A stretch of DNA of 64,000 nucleotides from Chryseobacterium sp. Bi04 (GTDB lineage Bacteria; Bacteroidota; Bacteroidia; Flavobacteriales; Weeksellaceae). The stretch lies in NCBI RefSeq assembly GCF_918698085.1, contig NZ_CAKKLP010000006.1:62001-126000 (forward strand), in the 5' to 3' direction. This document shows, in pieces, positions 7,092-16,384 of the stretch (its first letter is position 1; the number at the start of each line of letters is the position of its first letter). The notes under the pieces are model-generated. The model saw only the letters and a list, made by a program, of their open reading frames with translations, made no database searches and had not been told where the DNA came from. Both the position numbers and the translations under genes were made by a program.

Positions 7092-9032
7092 ATGAGTACG
7101 ATCAATTCAAAATTCGAAAAAGTTTTAAATGCTTCTGAGCAGTTTGGAAAAGTAAACCACGAACCGGATTCAAGTAAAGAAGTTCAGATTAACACTCCTG
7201 AAAAAACGATGCCTTTTTCTGACCAGATCGGAAATTATCAACGTAATAAAGGAATTCCTTCACAATCTTATGAAAACACTAAAATCTATATTGTAGGAAG
7301 CGGAATTGCGGGAATGTCTGCCGCTTATTATTTCATCCGTGATGGCCGTGTTCCGGGTAAAAACATTATTTTCCTTGATCAACTCAACGTTGAAGGAGGC
7401 TCTCTGGATGGAGCAGGAAACGCAAAGGACGGCTATATCATCCGTGGAGGACGTGAAATGGATATGACCTATGAAAATCTATGGGATATGTTCCAGGATA
7501 TTCCGGCATTGGAATTACCCGATCCATACAGTGTATTGGATGAATACCGTCTTATTAATGACAATGACCCTAATTATTCTAAAGCAAGACTGATTCATAA
7601 CCAGGGACAGATTCAGGATTTCAGTAAATTCGGACTTGAGAAAAAAGACCAGCTGGCAATTGTTAAACTTTTATTGAAGAAAAAAGAAGAGCTTGATGAT
7701 CTGACTATTGAAGATTATTTCGCTGAATCTTTTCTTAACAGTAATTTCTGGTTTTTCTGGCGTTCTATGTTTGCTTTTGAGAACTGGCACAGCTTACTGG
7801 AACTGAAACTGTATATGCACAGATTCCTGCATGCCATTGACGGAATGAAAGACTTCTCATGTCTTGTATTCCCTAAATACAACCAATATGACACGTATGT
7901 AACTCCTCTTAAAAATTTCCTTGTTGAGAAAGGAGTACAGATTCAGTTTAATACATTAGTAAAAGACCTTGATATCCATATCAATACGGAAGGAAAAACA
8001 GTGGAAGGGATTATCACCGAGCAAAATGGCGAAGAAGTAAAAATACCCGTTGGTAAAGAGGATTATGTGATTGTTACCACAGGCTCAATGACTGAAAGCA
8101 CCTTCTATGCAGATAATAATACGGTCCCGGAAGTTACTATAGACAACAGCAGTGCAGGACAAAGTGCGGGATGGAAACTGTGGAAAAATCTCGCTGCCAA
8201 ATCTGAAGTATTTGGTAAGCCTGAAAAATTCTGCAGTCATATTGAAAAATCTTCGTGGGAATCTGCTACATTAACCTGCCGGCCTTCTGCTTTCACAGAG
8301 AAACTGAAAGAACTGTGTGTGAATGATCCTTATTCCGGAAGAACAGCTACAGGAGGGATTATCACTATCACCGACTCTAATTGGGTAATGAGCTTTACCT
8401 GCAACAGACAGCCACACTTCCCTACTCAGCCGGATGACATCCTCGTTGTATGGGTATATGCCCTGCTGATGGATAAAGAAGGTAATTACATAAAAAAAAC
8501 AATGCCTCAATGTACCGGAAATGAAATCCTTGCAGAATTATGTCACCACTTGGGAATGACAGACCAGCTTGATAATGTTATAGAAAATACCATTGTTCGT
8601 ACTGCATTTATGCCTTATATTACCTCTATGTTTATGCCAAGAGCTCAGGGTGATCGTCCGAGAGTTGTTCCCGAAGGCTGTACCAATCTAGGCTTGGTAG
8701 GACAGTTTGTGGAAACCAACAATGATGTGGTATTTACGATGGAAAGTTCAGTAAGAACAGCCAGAATAGCAGTATACAAACTTCTGAACCTCAACAAACA
8801 GGTTCCGGACATCAATCCATTACAATATGACATCAGACATTTACTGAAAGCTACCCAGGCTCTTAATGATTATAAACCATTCTTAGGAGAAGGTATTTTA
8901 AGAAAAGTACTGAAAGGAAGCTATTTTGAACATATTCTGGTCAACCGTCCTGAAGAAAAAGAAGAACATGAATCTTTCTTTATGGAACAGGTAGGTAAAT
9001 TCCAGGATTGGATCAAAGGAGTAAAAGGGTAA
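7092..9032 (+). CDS. ohyA: Oleate hydratase (FAD-dependent fatty acid double-bond hydratase)
   Basis: The 646-aa product adds water to the cis-9 double bond of oleic acid to give 10-hydroxystearate. An FAD-binding Rossmann motif is clear ([22 protein letters not shown]), followed by the family block [28 protein letters not shown]. Late conserved blocks include [24 protein letters not shown] and [24 protein letters not shown]. Sequence and length closely match the Elizabethkingia meningoseptica enzyme as I remember it. The ATG at 7092 ([17 protein letters not shown]) fits the family start better than an ATG 57 bases upstream. Such enzymes often detoxify unsaturated fatty acids at the membrane. 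Confidence 0.96.
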   Translation: MSTINSKFEKVLNASEQFGKVNHEPDSSKEVQINTPEKTMPFSDQIGNYQRNKGIPSQSYENTKIYIVGSGIAGMSAAYYFIRDGRVPGKNIIFLDQLNVEGGSLDGAGNAKDGYIIRGGREMDMTYENLWDMFQDIPALELPDPYSVLDEYRLINDNDPNYSKARLIHNQGQIQDFSKFGLEKKDQLAIVKLLLKKKEELDDLTIEDYFAESFLNSNFWFFWRSMFAFENWHSLLELKLYMHRFLHAIDGMKDFSCLVFPKYNQYDTYVTPLKNFLVEKGVQIQFNTLVKDLDIHINTEGKTVEGIITEQNGEEVKIPVGKEDYVIVTTGSMTESTFYADNNTVPEVTIDNSSAGQSAGWKLWKNLAAKSEVFGKPEKFCSHIEKSSWESATLTCRPSAFTEKLKELCVNDPYSGRTATGGIITITDSNWVMSFTCNRQPHFPTQPDDILVVWVYALLMDKEGNYIKKTMPQCTGNEILAELCHHLGMTDQLDNVIENTIVRTAFMPYITSMFMPRAQGDRPRVVPEGCTNLGLVGQFVETNNDVVFTMESSVRTARIAVYKLLNLNKQVPDINPLQYDIRHLLKATQALNDYKPFLGEGILRKVLKGSYFEHILVNRPEEKEEHESFFMEQVGKFQDWIKGVKG

Positions 9033-9063
9033 TGTTATCTTAAGGCTCCAGTTATAAAAAACG

Positions 9064-9094
9064 AAAAGCAGGACTTCAGTGAGGTCCTGCTTTT
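9064..9094 (+). terminator. Shared terminator between ohyA and glnS
   Basis: A perfect 11-bp stem (AAAAGCAGGAC with GTCCTGCTTTT) around a 9-base loop, flanked by A and T runs. It serves the convergent ohyA and glnS genes on both strands. Confidence 0.85.
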
Positions 9095-9113
9095 ATGTAT
9101 GATCATCCTGAAA

Positions 9114-10787
9114 TTATTCAGGCTTATAAGAATCTTTTAGAGTTACTGTACGGTTGAAAACCAACGCAGCGTCCGTAGAATCCTGGTCTTTGGTAAAGTA
9201 CCCGATTCTCTGGAACTGAAGGGGTTCACCTACGGCAACTTCTTTCAGGCTTGGTTCAGCAAAACCTTGAATAGTACTTACCGAATCAGGGTTAATGAAA
9301 TTCAGGAAGTCAACATCTTTTTCAGCATCCGGCTGCTCCACGGTAAATAATTGGTTGTAAACCCTTACCTCTACAGGGATCGCGTGTTTCGCAGATACCC
9401 AGTGTAATGTTCCCTTTACTTTTCTTAAGCTTTCTTCCGTTCCGCTTCCGGATTTACTCTTTTCATCGTAAGAAGCATAGATGGTAGTAATCTCTCCATT
9501 TTCATCCTTCTCCACTCTTTCTGCTTTAATGATATAAGCAGACTTTAAACGAACTTCTCCGCCTAACTTCAGTCTGAAGAATTTATTATTAGCTTCTTCC
9601 TTGAAATCCTCACGTTCGATGTATAGTTCTCTTGAAAAAGGAACTTCTCTGGTTCCTGCATTTTCCTGTTCAGGATTATTTTCAGTTTCCAACCATTCTT
9701 CCTTGTCTTCAGGATAGTTTTCGATCACTAATTTAACAGGATCTACTACTGCCATTACACGTTTGGCTACTTTATTAAGATCTTCACGTACACAGAAGTC
9801 AAGTAACTGGATTTCAATCAGGTTTTCTCTTTTGGCAACTCCCACCTTTTCAATAAAGTTTCTGATAGACGCCGGCGTGTATCCTTTTCTTCTCATCCCT
9901 GAAATAGTAGGCATTCTAGGATCATCCCATCCTGTCACCGCTCCTTCGGCTACAAGTCTTTGCAGCTTTCTTTTGGAAGTGATCATATAGGAAACATTCA
10001 TCCTTGCAAATTCTCTCTGCTTAGGAGCTACTTTAGTTTCATCAGATACCTGCTCCAGATACCAGTTGTAAAGAGGTCTGTGGTTTTCGAATTCCAATGA
10101 ACATAGAGAGTGTGAAACTTGTTCCAAATAATCCGATTCCCCATGTGCCCAGTCGTACATCGGATAGATCTTCCAGGCAGTTCCTGTTCTGTGGTGCGGT
10201 CTTTTCAGAATTCTGTACATCACAGGATCACGCATATTCATATTGGGGGAAAGCATATCAATTTTTGCACGAAGCGACATTGTTCCTTCCTCGAACTCAC
10301 CGTTTCTCATTCTTTCGAATAGATCCAATGATTCTTCAACCGGACGGTTTCTGAATGGCGATTCCACACCTGGTTCCGTAGGATTTTTTCTCTGTTCGGT
10401 AATCACTTCAGATGGCTGCTCATCTACATAAGCCTTTCCTTCTTTAATCAGTTGTACTGCCCATTCATAAAGCTGCTGGAAGTAATCTGATGCATACAAT
10501 TCTTTGTCCCATTTGAAACCTAGCCATTCCACATCTTTCTTGATTGAATCTACGAATTCCTGCTCTTCTTTCTCAGGATTGGTATCGTCAAAACGAAGGT
10601 TTACAGGTGCATTGTATTTTTCTCCCAAGCCAAAATTGATGCAGATCGCCTTTGTGTGGCCTACATGCAGATATCCATTCGGTTCAGGGGGAAAACGGAA
10701 ACGAATCTGATCTCTTTTCAGTCCGTTTGCCAAATCATCTTCTATAATTTGCTCAATAAAATTGAGTGATTTTTTTTCTTCTTCCAT
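9114..10787 (-). CDS. glnS: Glutaminyl-tRNA synthetase
   Basis: The 557-aa class I synthetase charges tRNA-Gln. The HIGH-type motif lies in RFPPEPNGYLHVGHTKAIC, and the KMSKS-type motif is MITSKRKLQRLV. The C-terminal half is the two-beta-barrel anticodon-binding region, including GYFTKDQDSTDAALVFNRTVTLKDS. The ATG at 10787 (MEEEKKSLNFIEQ) is chosen; the longer reading would run back through the likely promoter into non-conserved sequence. Having GlnRS implies that direct glutaminylation is available in this lineage. Confidence 0.95.
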   Translation of the reverse strand: MEEEKKSLNFIEQIIEDDLANGLKRDQIRFRFPPEPNGYLHVGHTKAICINFGLGEKYNAPVNLRFDDTNPEKEEQEFVDSIKKDVEWLGFKWDKELYASDYFQQLYEWAVQLIKEGKAYVDEQPSEVITEQRKNPTEPGVESPFRNRPVEESLDLFERMRNGEFEEGTMSLRAKIDMLSPNMNMRDPVMYRILKRPHHRTGTAWKIYPMYDWAHGESDYLEQVSHSLCSLEFENHRPLYNWYLEQVSDETKVAPKQREFARMNVSYMITSKRKLQRLVAEGAVTGWDDPRMPTISGMRRKGYTPASIRNFIEKVGVAKRENLIEIQLLDFCVREDLNKVAKRVMAVVDPVKLVIENYPEDKEEWLETENNPEQENAGTREVPFSRELYIEREDFKEEANNKFFRLKLGGEVRLKSAYIIKAERVEKDENGEITTIYASYDEKSKSGSGTEESLRKVKGTLHWVSAKHAIPVEVRVYNQLFTVEQPDAEKDVDFLNFINPDSVSTIQGFAEPSLKEVAVGEPLQFQRIGYFTKDQDSTDAALVFNRTVTLKDSYKPE

Positions 10788-10822
10788 TAAATTAGCTTTT
10801 GTTTTTAGCAAAAAAAGTTGCA

Positions 10823-10830
10823 CAAAGTTA
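10823..10830 (-). promoter_or_regulatory. -7 box TAACTTTG of glnS
   Basis: On the minus strand this is TAnnTTTG, 35 bases upstream of the glnS ATG. No TTG lies at the expected -33 distance. Confidence 0.5.
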
Positions 10831-10929
10831 CGGAAAATTTGGGGCTTACGAAAGTCATAATTAAAAAGTACAATGGCTGATAATTCAGTATTTTTCTGTA
10901 TCTTAGAGAAAGTTACAAACCTGATTATC

Positions 10930-12060
10930 ATGGCTGTTTATATCTTAAGCAATCGAAAAATTGTGCGTCATAAGGGTGAAAGCGTAGACTCTTTTTCCAA
11001 TGAAGAATATTCAATTCCCAATTTCAGAATTGCCAAATGTGATTTTGAGGGTTATAAAGAACCTACTGCACCGGCCAAAAAGAAGAAAGATTACAAGAAC
11101 AGAAACATTATCAACTACAAACTGTTTTCGGAACCCGAAAAACAGGGATATGAAGAGGTTTTAGAGGTTTTGCTCAGTGAAAAAGGTATTAAAAAATCTT
11201 TTTTAACAGCTAATAATCTTGGTGGCACTCAGAGAATGTTCTATGAGCTATACAAAAACATGTCTTCCACCAAAGACCGGAGCGATGTCCTTATATTTAT
11301 CCATGGATATGCCTATGATTTTGATGATGAATTAAAGGCTATACTTGATCTTAAAAAGCTGTTTATTGATCATCCTGAATCTCCTGTTGAGCATATTTTA
11401 TTTGTAAGCTGGCCGGCCTCAAGCAGCATTGTTCCCCTGACTTATTTTGATGATAAGGCGGCAAGCATCAACTCCGGAACTTCATTATTAAGACTCTTTT
11501 ACTTTTACACCCAGTTTCTAAAAGATATTTTTTCCAATCGGGATCTTATCCCATGCAACCAAAGAATCCATATGATGACTCATTCTTTGGGAAACCGGGT
11601 TCTTCAAAGCATGCTGTATAGTTTGAAAAAAGAAAATATTTTAAGGGTTATTGACCAGGTTATTTTACTTAACGCAGATGTTACTTACAAAGTATTTGAA
11701 GACTCCGAGGATTCCTTCAATAAACTTCCTCTTCTTGCAAACCGCATTTCCATCTATTTAAACAGACAGGATGTCATTTTGGGACTTTCCCAATTTACCA
11801 AAAACATCCTTACTCCACGGCTTGGAAAAAATGGACCCAGTGATATTGAACGCTTTAAAGATATTGTGTCTGTCATCGACTGTACTTTCGTTAAAGATGA
11901 TCTTTTAAACAGTTTCAAATTTGAGGTGGGAAAACATTGGGGATACCTTTCCAGTTCGCAGGTTCAGAGAGATATTTTTCAAAATCTGTACGGAATAGAC
12001 AGAACCCTCATCACGAACAGAACAATGGATAACGAAAATGTTTTCACAATTATTTCTTAA
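10930..12060 (+). CDS. Alpha/beta hydrolase, DUF900-like
   Basis: The 376-aa cytoplasmic protein has no signal peptide. It shows an alpha/beta-hydrolase core: strand and oxyanion block DVLIFIHGYAYDFDDEL, WPASSSIVP, and the nucleophile elbow HMMTHSLGNRVLQSML with a Ser in HSLG. A late His (GKHWGYLS) could complete the triad. Overall it resembles DUF900 hydrolases of unknown substrate. The ATG at 10930 (MAVYILSNRK) is preferred to a start 57 bases earlier, which lies close to the divergent glnS promoter region. Confidence 0.75.
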   Translation: MAVYILSNRKIVRHKGESVDSFSNEEYSIPNFRIAKCDFEGYKEPTAPAKKKKDYKNRNIINYKLFSEPEKQGYEEVLEVLLSEKGIKKSFLTANNLGGTQRMFYELYKNMSSTKDRSDVLIFIHGYAYDFDDELKAILDLKKLFIDHPESPVEHILFVSWPASSSIVPLTYFDDKAASINSGTSLLRLFYFYTQFLKDIFSNRDLIPCNQRIHMMTHSLGNRVLQSMLYSLKKENILRVIDQVILLNADVTYKVFEDSEDSFNKLPLLANRISIYLNRQDVILGLSQFTKNILTPRLGKNGPSDIERFKDIVSVIDCTFVKDDLLNSFKFEVGKHWGYLSSSQVQRDIFQNLYGIDRTLITNRTMDNENVFTIIS

Positions 12061-12172
12061 CAATAAATTAAAAAAATATTATAAAAAAGACAATAAGTTA
12101 AAGTTACTGAAAATTGAGAAAATGGCATAAAGATTGCCAATTCATACTCTAGAGAATTACAATTTTTTTATT

Positions 12173-12250
12173 ATGAAAAGAATTAAAAGTAAATTTTCTT
12201 ATATATTTCAGTATATTAAGAAAGCGATTTTCGTAAAAGATGTGATTTAA
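12173..12250 (+). CDS. Possible 25-aa basic peptide
   Basis: A short ORF encodes MKRIKSKFSYIFQYIKKAIF plus five more residues. It is Lys-rich and amphipathic, with hydrophobic and basic residues alternating as in a membrane-active helix. It lies in 530 bases of otherwise empty sequence, upstream of a double-glycine leader peptide gene. Nothing beyond composition and position supports translation, so this is tentative. Confidence 0.25.
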   Translation: MKRIKSKFSYIFQYIKKAIFVKDVI

Positions 12251-12589
12251 CAGAAAAAATAATTCGAAAAAAAACAGAATATTCGAACCTAAAATTACTT
12301 TATCATTAAAACAGAATTAAAAGTATATCAGGCTCCTATAATATACTGTAGGGGGTTATTTTCATGACTTTATTTTTATGAAAGATAAATATTCCTTCAG
12401 ATAGTTCGTATTGAAAAAGAATATTTTATTCAGGTAAGCACTTCCGCATATCTCTGTCTTCTGGAAAACCCACAATAATCATTATTCACCACATTAACAA
12501 TTCACACAATACCAACAACATACACTCATAATGTTGTCCAGCTGGAAAAAAAATTCGATATTTATTGACCAAACCATAACCTATCAATT
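12251..12589. other. Leader region of the double-glycine peptide gene
   Basis: No ORF of note. An inverted repeat, ACAACAT (12525-12531) and ATGTTGT (12541-12547), lies about 45 bases before the peptide start and could be an operator or mRNA hairpin. No convincing TAnnTTTG box was found. Confidence 0.35.
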
Positions 12590-12760
12590 ATGAAAAACCA
12601 ACAAAGCAACATGAAGAAATTGAGTAAGAGTGAGTTAAAAGCCATGAATGGCGGTAATCCTCCCCCAATCCCTATAGGATGTAACAATTGGGATCCAAAA
12701 AACAGATGCTGCAGAGAATGGGATTATGATCACTGGGACAATCCTACCTGTCCTAATTAA
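12590..12760 (+). CDS. Double-glycine leader peptide, bacteriocin-like
   Basis: The 56-aa ORF has a typical double-glycine leader: MKKLSKSELKAMNGG, ending at Gly21-Gly22. That pattern is cleaved by C39-peptidase ABC exporters. The 34-residue core begins NPPPIPIGCNNWDPKNRCC and is acidic and aromatic, with four cysteines (31, 40, 41, 54) and four tryptophans, so two disulfides are possible. Chryseobacterium genomes commonly carry short proteins with a near-identical KLSRxELKxINGG leader, often called bacteriocin-like. No C39 transporter or modification enzyme lies nearby, so the exporter must be elsewhere. Antibacterial activity is not shown by the sequence. Confidence 0.75.
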   Translation: MKNQQSNMKKLSKSELKAMNGGNPPPIPIGCNNWDPKNRCCREWDYDHWDNPTCPN

Positions 12761-12768
12761 TTTTCTCA

Positions 12769-13773
12769 TTATTTTTTGAACCACAGCAACTCATTTCTGA
12801 GATCAAGGCTTGATTCAAAATTATTAACAAATAAAGATCCGGTGCCCAATCCTTGAGGCATTGGATTTTTTTTGGTCACTGTATATTGGGCAATGGCATT
12901 CAGCCCGATATTACTTTCCAGCGCAGAAGTAATCCACCAACCTATATTTTGTTCTTCAGCAAGGGAAATCCACTCGTCAGAACCGGAGAAACCTCCCACT
13001 AAAGCAGGTTTCAAAATAATGTATTGTGGCTTTATTGTTTCTAACAGAAGTTTCTTTTTATCAGGATTAATTATTCCTATCAGTTCTTCATCCAATGCAA
13101 TTGGTGTAGGTGTTTTTGAACATAATTCTTTCATATCGTGCCAATTTCCGGCTTTAATGGGCTGTTCAATAGAGTGAATATCCAGATCTGCCAGTTGCTG
13201 CAAAACACCCATCGCTTCTTCTTTATTAAACCCTCCATTGGCATCTACACGCAGTTCCAACTGATCGCCGGAGAATTTTTCTCTAAGCTTTTGAAGAATA
13301 ATATATTCTTCTTTCCAGTGGACACCGATTTTCAGTTTGATGCAATGAAAGCCTTTTTCCAGTTTCTCCTCAATCTGTTCTTCCATATAGCCGATCTCCC
13401 CCATCCAGATTAAACCATTGATGGTAATAGCAGATTTCCCTTCAGTAAATTCACTGGGAAAATAAAGACGGCCACCATACTTCAGGTTCAAAACTGCCTG
13501 CTCATAACCAAACCATATTGACGGAAAATCCTTCAGCTCTTCTTTTAGATCAGCAAAATTCTTTTCAATATTCTCACAAAGCCATTTCAGTTTTTCTTCA
13601 TAATCCGGCCGGTCATCAAAACTCAGCCCTCTGAAAATGGCACATTCTCCTACTCCTTTTTTTCCATTTTCTGAAATCTCAAGAATAAAGGTTTCCTTAT
13701 CAAGCAAAACGCCACGAGATGTTCCACTCGGGCGTTTGAATTGTAATAGATATTTAAAATAAGACGCTTCCAT
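12769..13773 (-). CDS. menC: o-Succinylbenzoate synthase (enolase superfamily)
   Basis: The 334-aa enzyme dehydrates SHCHC to o-succinylbenzoate in menaquinone synthesis. Enolase-superfamily landmarks are present in order: the catalytic KxK block CIKLKIG, then three metal-ligand blocks ELRVDANGGF, IHSIEQPI and PIALDEEL, and the final catalytic Lys in QYIILKPALVGG. An N-terminal capping domain precedes the barrel. It starts 9 bases after fbp ends, so the two form one transcript. Dipeptide epimerases share the fold, but the short length and RPSGTSRG-like N-terminus fit MenC. Confidence 0.88.
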   Translation of the reverse strand: MEASYFKYLLQFKRPSGTSRGVLLDKETFILEISENGKKGVGECAIFRGLSFDDRPDYEEKLKWLCENIEKNFADLKEELKDFPSIWFGYEQAVLNLKYGGRLYFPSEFTEGKSAITINGLIWMGEIGYMEEQIEEKLEKGFHCIKLKIGVHWKEEYIILQKLREKFSGDQLELRVDANGGFNKEEAMGVLQQLADLDIHSIEQPIKAGNWHDMKELCSKTPTPIALDEELIGIINPDKKKLLLETIKPQYIILKPALVGGFSGSDEWISLAEEQNIGWWITSALESNIGLNAIAQYTVTKKNPMPQGLGTGSLFVNNFESSLDLRNELLWFKK

Positions 13774-13782
13774 ACTATGATG

Positions 13783-14799
13783 TTATTTCACACTATCGAT
13801 ACGCATAAACTCTTCTGCTTTTTCTACCATGTCTACACTTCCGCAGAAAAATGGAATTCTCTGGTGAAGTTCCGTCGGCTCAACTTCCAGAATTCTTCTA
13901 AATCCGTCTGTTGCCTTACCACCGGCCTGTTCTGCCAGGAAAGCCATAGGATTACATTCGTATAATAATCTCAGTTTACCGTTCGGAGCCTGAGAATAAG
14001 ACGGGTAAATATAAATTCCGCCTTTCAGCATATTTCTATGGAAATCTGCAACTAAAGAACCGATATACCTTGAAGTATAAGGACGGTCCCCTTCTTCCAT
14101 CTGACAATATTTAAGGTAGTTTTTCACTCCCTGAGGGAATTTAATATAGTTTCCTTCGTTGATAGAATAGATTTTACCTGTTTTTGGGAAAGTCATATTG
14201 GGATGAGAAAGGTAATAAGTTCCCAAAGAAGGATCCAGGGTAAATCCGTTTACTCCGTTTCCGGTAGTATAAACGATCATTGTAGAGGAACCGTAAATAA
14301 CATATCCTGCAGCAATCTGATTAATTCCTTTCTGTAAAAAGTCTTCCAGCTGCACAGGAGTTCCAGGTTCAGTAACTCTTCTGTAGATAGAGAAAATAGT
14401 TCCTACGGAAACATTTACATCAATATTGGAAGATCCGTCTAAAGGATCAATAAGCACTACATATTTACTTAAGTGACCGTTCTCTCCGCATTTAATATCA
14501 ATAAAATCATCATTTTCCTCAGACGCAATACCACAAACAACCTCTCTTTGAGACAAAGCCGTAATAAAAATTTCATTAGCGATCACATCAAGTTTCTGCT
14601 GTTCCTCGCCCTGAATATTCTGGTTACCGGCAGCTCCTGTTATATCTACAATTCCGGCTTTATTTACTTCTCTGTTTACCACTTTCGAAGCCAATCTTAT
14701 TGCGCTTAGAAGACGAGAAAATTCACCTGTAGAATATTGAAAATCGTCCTGTTTATCTATAAGAAATTCTCCTAAAGTCTGTAATGGTTGATTTGACAT
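13783..14799 (-). CDS. fbp: Class I fructose-1,6-bisphosphatase
   Basis: The 338-aa gluconeogenic enzyme hydrolyses fructose-1,6-bisphosphate. The metal-binding signature is intact: [23 protein letters not shown], with the upstream acidic EENDDF loop and the downstream substrate block [23 protein letters not shown]. The C-terminal [17 protein letters not shown] motif is characteristic of class I. It is the first gene of a pair with menC. No unusual features. Confidence 0.95.
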   Translation of the reverse strand: MSNQPLQTLGEFLIDKQDDFQYSTGEFSRLLSAIRLASKVVNREVNKAGIVDITGAAGNQNIQGEEQQKLDVIANEIFITALSQREVVCGIASEENDDFIDIKCGENGHLSKYVVLIDPLDGSSNIDVNVSVGTIFSIYRRVTEPGTPVQLEDFLQKGINQIAAGYVIYGSSTMIVYTTGNGVNGFTLDPSLGTYYLSHPNMTFPKTGKIYSINEGNYIKFPQGVKNYLKYCQMEEGDRPYTSRYIGSLVADFHRNMLKGGIYIYPSYSQAPNGKLRLLYECNPMAFLAEQAGGKATDGFRRILEVEPTELHQRIPFFCGSVDMVEKAEEFMRIDSVK

Positions 14800-15058
14800 A
14801 TTTTTCTTTTTACGTTTTCTCCAAATTTCGGAAAATTTATTGCATTAAGAAAATTTAATTACAAAAGAGGTTAACATCTGAATTTCAACACAATATAAAT
14901 AAAACCTAGCGTAACATCAAACGATTATTGAAAATTATGCCTCCGGATTTGTTATATGGGGTACACGAAAAATTCAAATTATTTCATTAATTGTTGATTT
15001 TAAGGAAATCTTAATTCTATCATTCCGCTCGCCTATTTCATATCTCGTTGTAAATTTA
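14800..15058. other. Divergent intergenic region between fbp and aspartate kinase
   Basis: About 260 AT-rich bases between two divergent genes. The aspartate kinase -7 box lies at its right edge. No other structure is seen. Confidence 0.4.
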
Positions 15059-15066
15059 TAATTTTG
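15059..15066 (+). promoter_or_regulatory. -7 box TAATTTTG of aspartate kinase
   Basis: It matches TAnnTTTG and lies 57 bases before the ATG at 15124. A possible TTG start at 15064 falls inside the box, which argues for the ATG. Confidence 0.55.
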
Positions 15067-15123
15067 ACGTCCGTAAAAAACTCATGTCATTTTTTATCTA
15101 ACAATTTTATTTTTAACAATTTA

Positions 15124-16362
15124 ATGAAAATTTTCAAGTTTGGTGGGGCATCGGTAAAAGATGCCGAAAGTGTAAAAAACGTGTCTATGGTTCTAAAAAG
15201 CCAGGGATTTGCCAAATGTTTGCTGGTAATTTCAGCAATGGGCAAAACGACGAACGAGTTGGAAAAGGTTGTAGAACTTTATTTCAAAAAGGATAACTAT
15301 CAAACTGAGATTGAAAAGATAAAACGAAAACACATTGAGGTAGCGGAGGGTCTCTTTCCTGAAAACCATGCAGTTTTTGCTGAAATCAATCTCTTTTTTG
15401 ATGATATAGATTCTTTTTTAAGAAGAAACAAATCTCCTAATTACAGCTTTGTATATGATCAGGTGGTAAGTTGCGGAGAAATGATTTCAACTAAAATTGT
15501 AAGTGAATACCTGAACGAGATTCAGTTTACCAATCAGTGGCTGGATGCCAGAGATTACATTAAAACAGATAATTCTTACAGGGAAGGTAATGTAGATTGG
15601 ACAAAAACTGAGGATTTTATCTCAAATTTAAATCCTGAAATCTGCTATGTTACCCAAGGGTTCATTGGTTCAGACGACAATAATTTCACAGTAACTTTAG
15701 GAAGAGAAGGTTCTGACTATTCTGCTGCTATTTTTGCATTTTGCTTAGATGCTGAAGCAATGACTATCTGGAAAGATGTACCGGGTGTAATGACAGGAGA
15801 TCCGAGAAAATTCAACGATGTAACTCTTCTTTCCAATATATCTTATGAGGAAGCTATTGAGATGGCTTATTACGGGGCGAGTGTAATACACCCAAAGACA
15901 TTACAGCCACTCCAACAGAAAAGTATTCCTTTTTATGTAAAATCTTTCGTAGATCCTACGAAGGAAGGAACTAAAGTAGGAGCTTCAGACAAAAACCAAC
16001 AGGAAGAAACTTATATTTTGAAAGAAAATCAGGCTCTGCTGAAAATATCAACAAGAGACTTTTCTTTCATCGCAGAGGATCACATGAGCCTTATATTCGG
16101 CTATTTATCAAAGTACAAAATTAAAGTTTCCCTGATGCAGAATTCTGCTATTTCATTGGCTTTATGTCTGGAAGATAAATTTAACCATATTGAAGAACTT
16201 AACGAAGAACTTCATAAAATTTTTAAAACCGAAGCGATTAAAAATGTATCTTTATTCACAGTAAGAAATGCGAAGATGGATCATATTGAAAAATTTTACC
16301 ATGAAAAGAATGTATTATTGGAGCAAATTTCCAAGAATACGCTTCAAATGGTAACACAATAA
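15124..16362 (+). CDS. lysC: Aspartate kinase (monofunctional)
   Basis: The 412-aa protein phosphorylates aspartate, the first step toward lysine, threonine and methionine. The N-terminal kinase domain begins with MKIFKFGGASVKDAESVKNV and includes VTLGREGSDYSAAIFA and WKDVPGVMTGDPR. The substrate-contact block SYEEAIEMAYYGASVIHPKT follows. The C-terminal 120 residues form ACT-type regulatory domains, though less conserved than in enteric LysC. There is no fused homoserine dehydrogenase. The acyltransferase gene starts 22 bases downstream, so co-transcription is likely. Confidence 0.9.
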   Translation: MKIFKFGGASVKDAESVKNVSMVLKSQGFAKCLLVISAMGKTTNELEKVVELYFKKDNYQTEIEKIKRKHIEVAEGLFPENHAVFAEINLFFDDIDSFLRRNKSPNYSFVYDQVVSCGEMISTKIVSEYLNEIQFTNQWLDARDYIKTDNSYREGNVDWTKTEDFISNLNPEICYVTQGFIGSDDNNFTVTLGREGSDYSAAIFAFCLDAEAMTIWKDVPGVMTGDPRKFNDVTLLSNISYEEAIEMAYYGASVIHPKTLQPLQQKSIPFYVKSFVDPTKEGTKVGASDKNQQEETYILKENQALLKISTRDFSFIAEDHMSLIFGYLSKYKIKVSLMQNSAISLALCLEDKFNHIEELNEELHKIFKTEAIKNVSLFTVRNAKMDHIEKFYHEKNVLLEQISKNTLQMVTQ

Positions 16363-16384
16363 TTTTAATTGCGACTAAACACAC

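Noticed and set aside
9114..10931. Longer glnS reading from 10931
   Set aside because: The extra 48 residues cross the probable glnS promoter and overlap the divergent hydrolase gene; homologues begin near MEEEKKSLNF.
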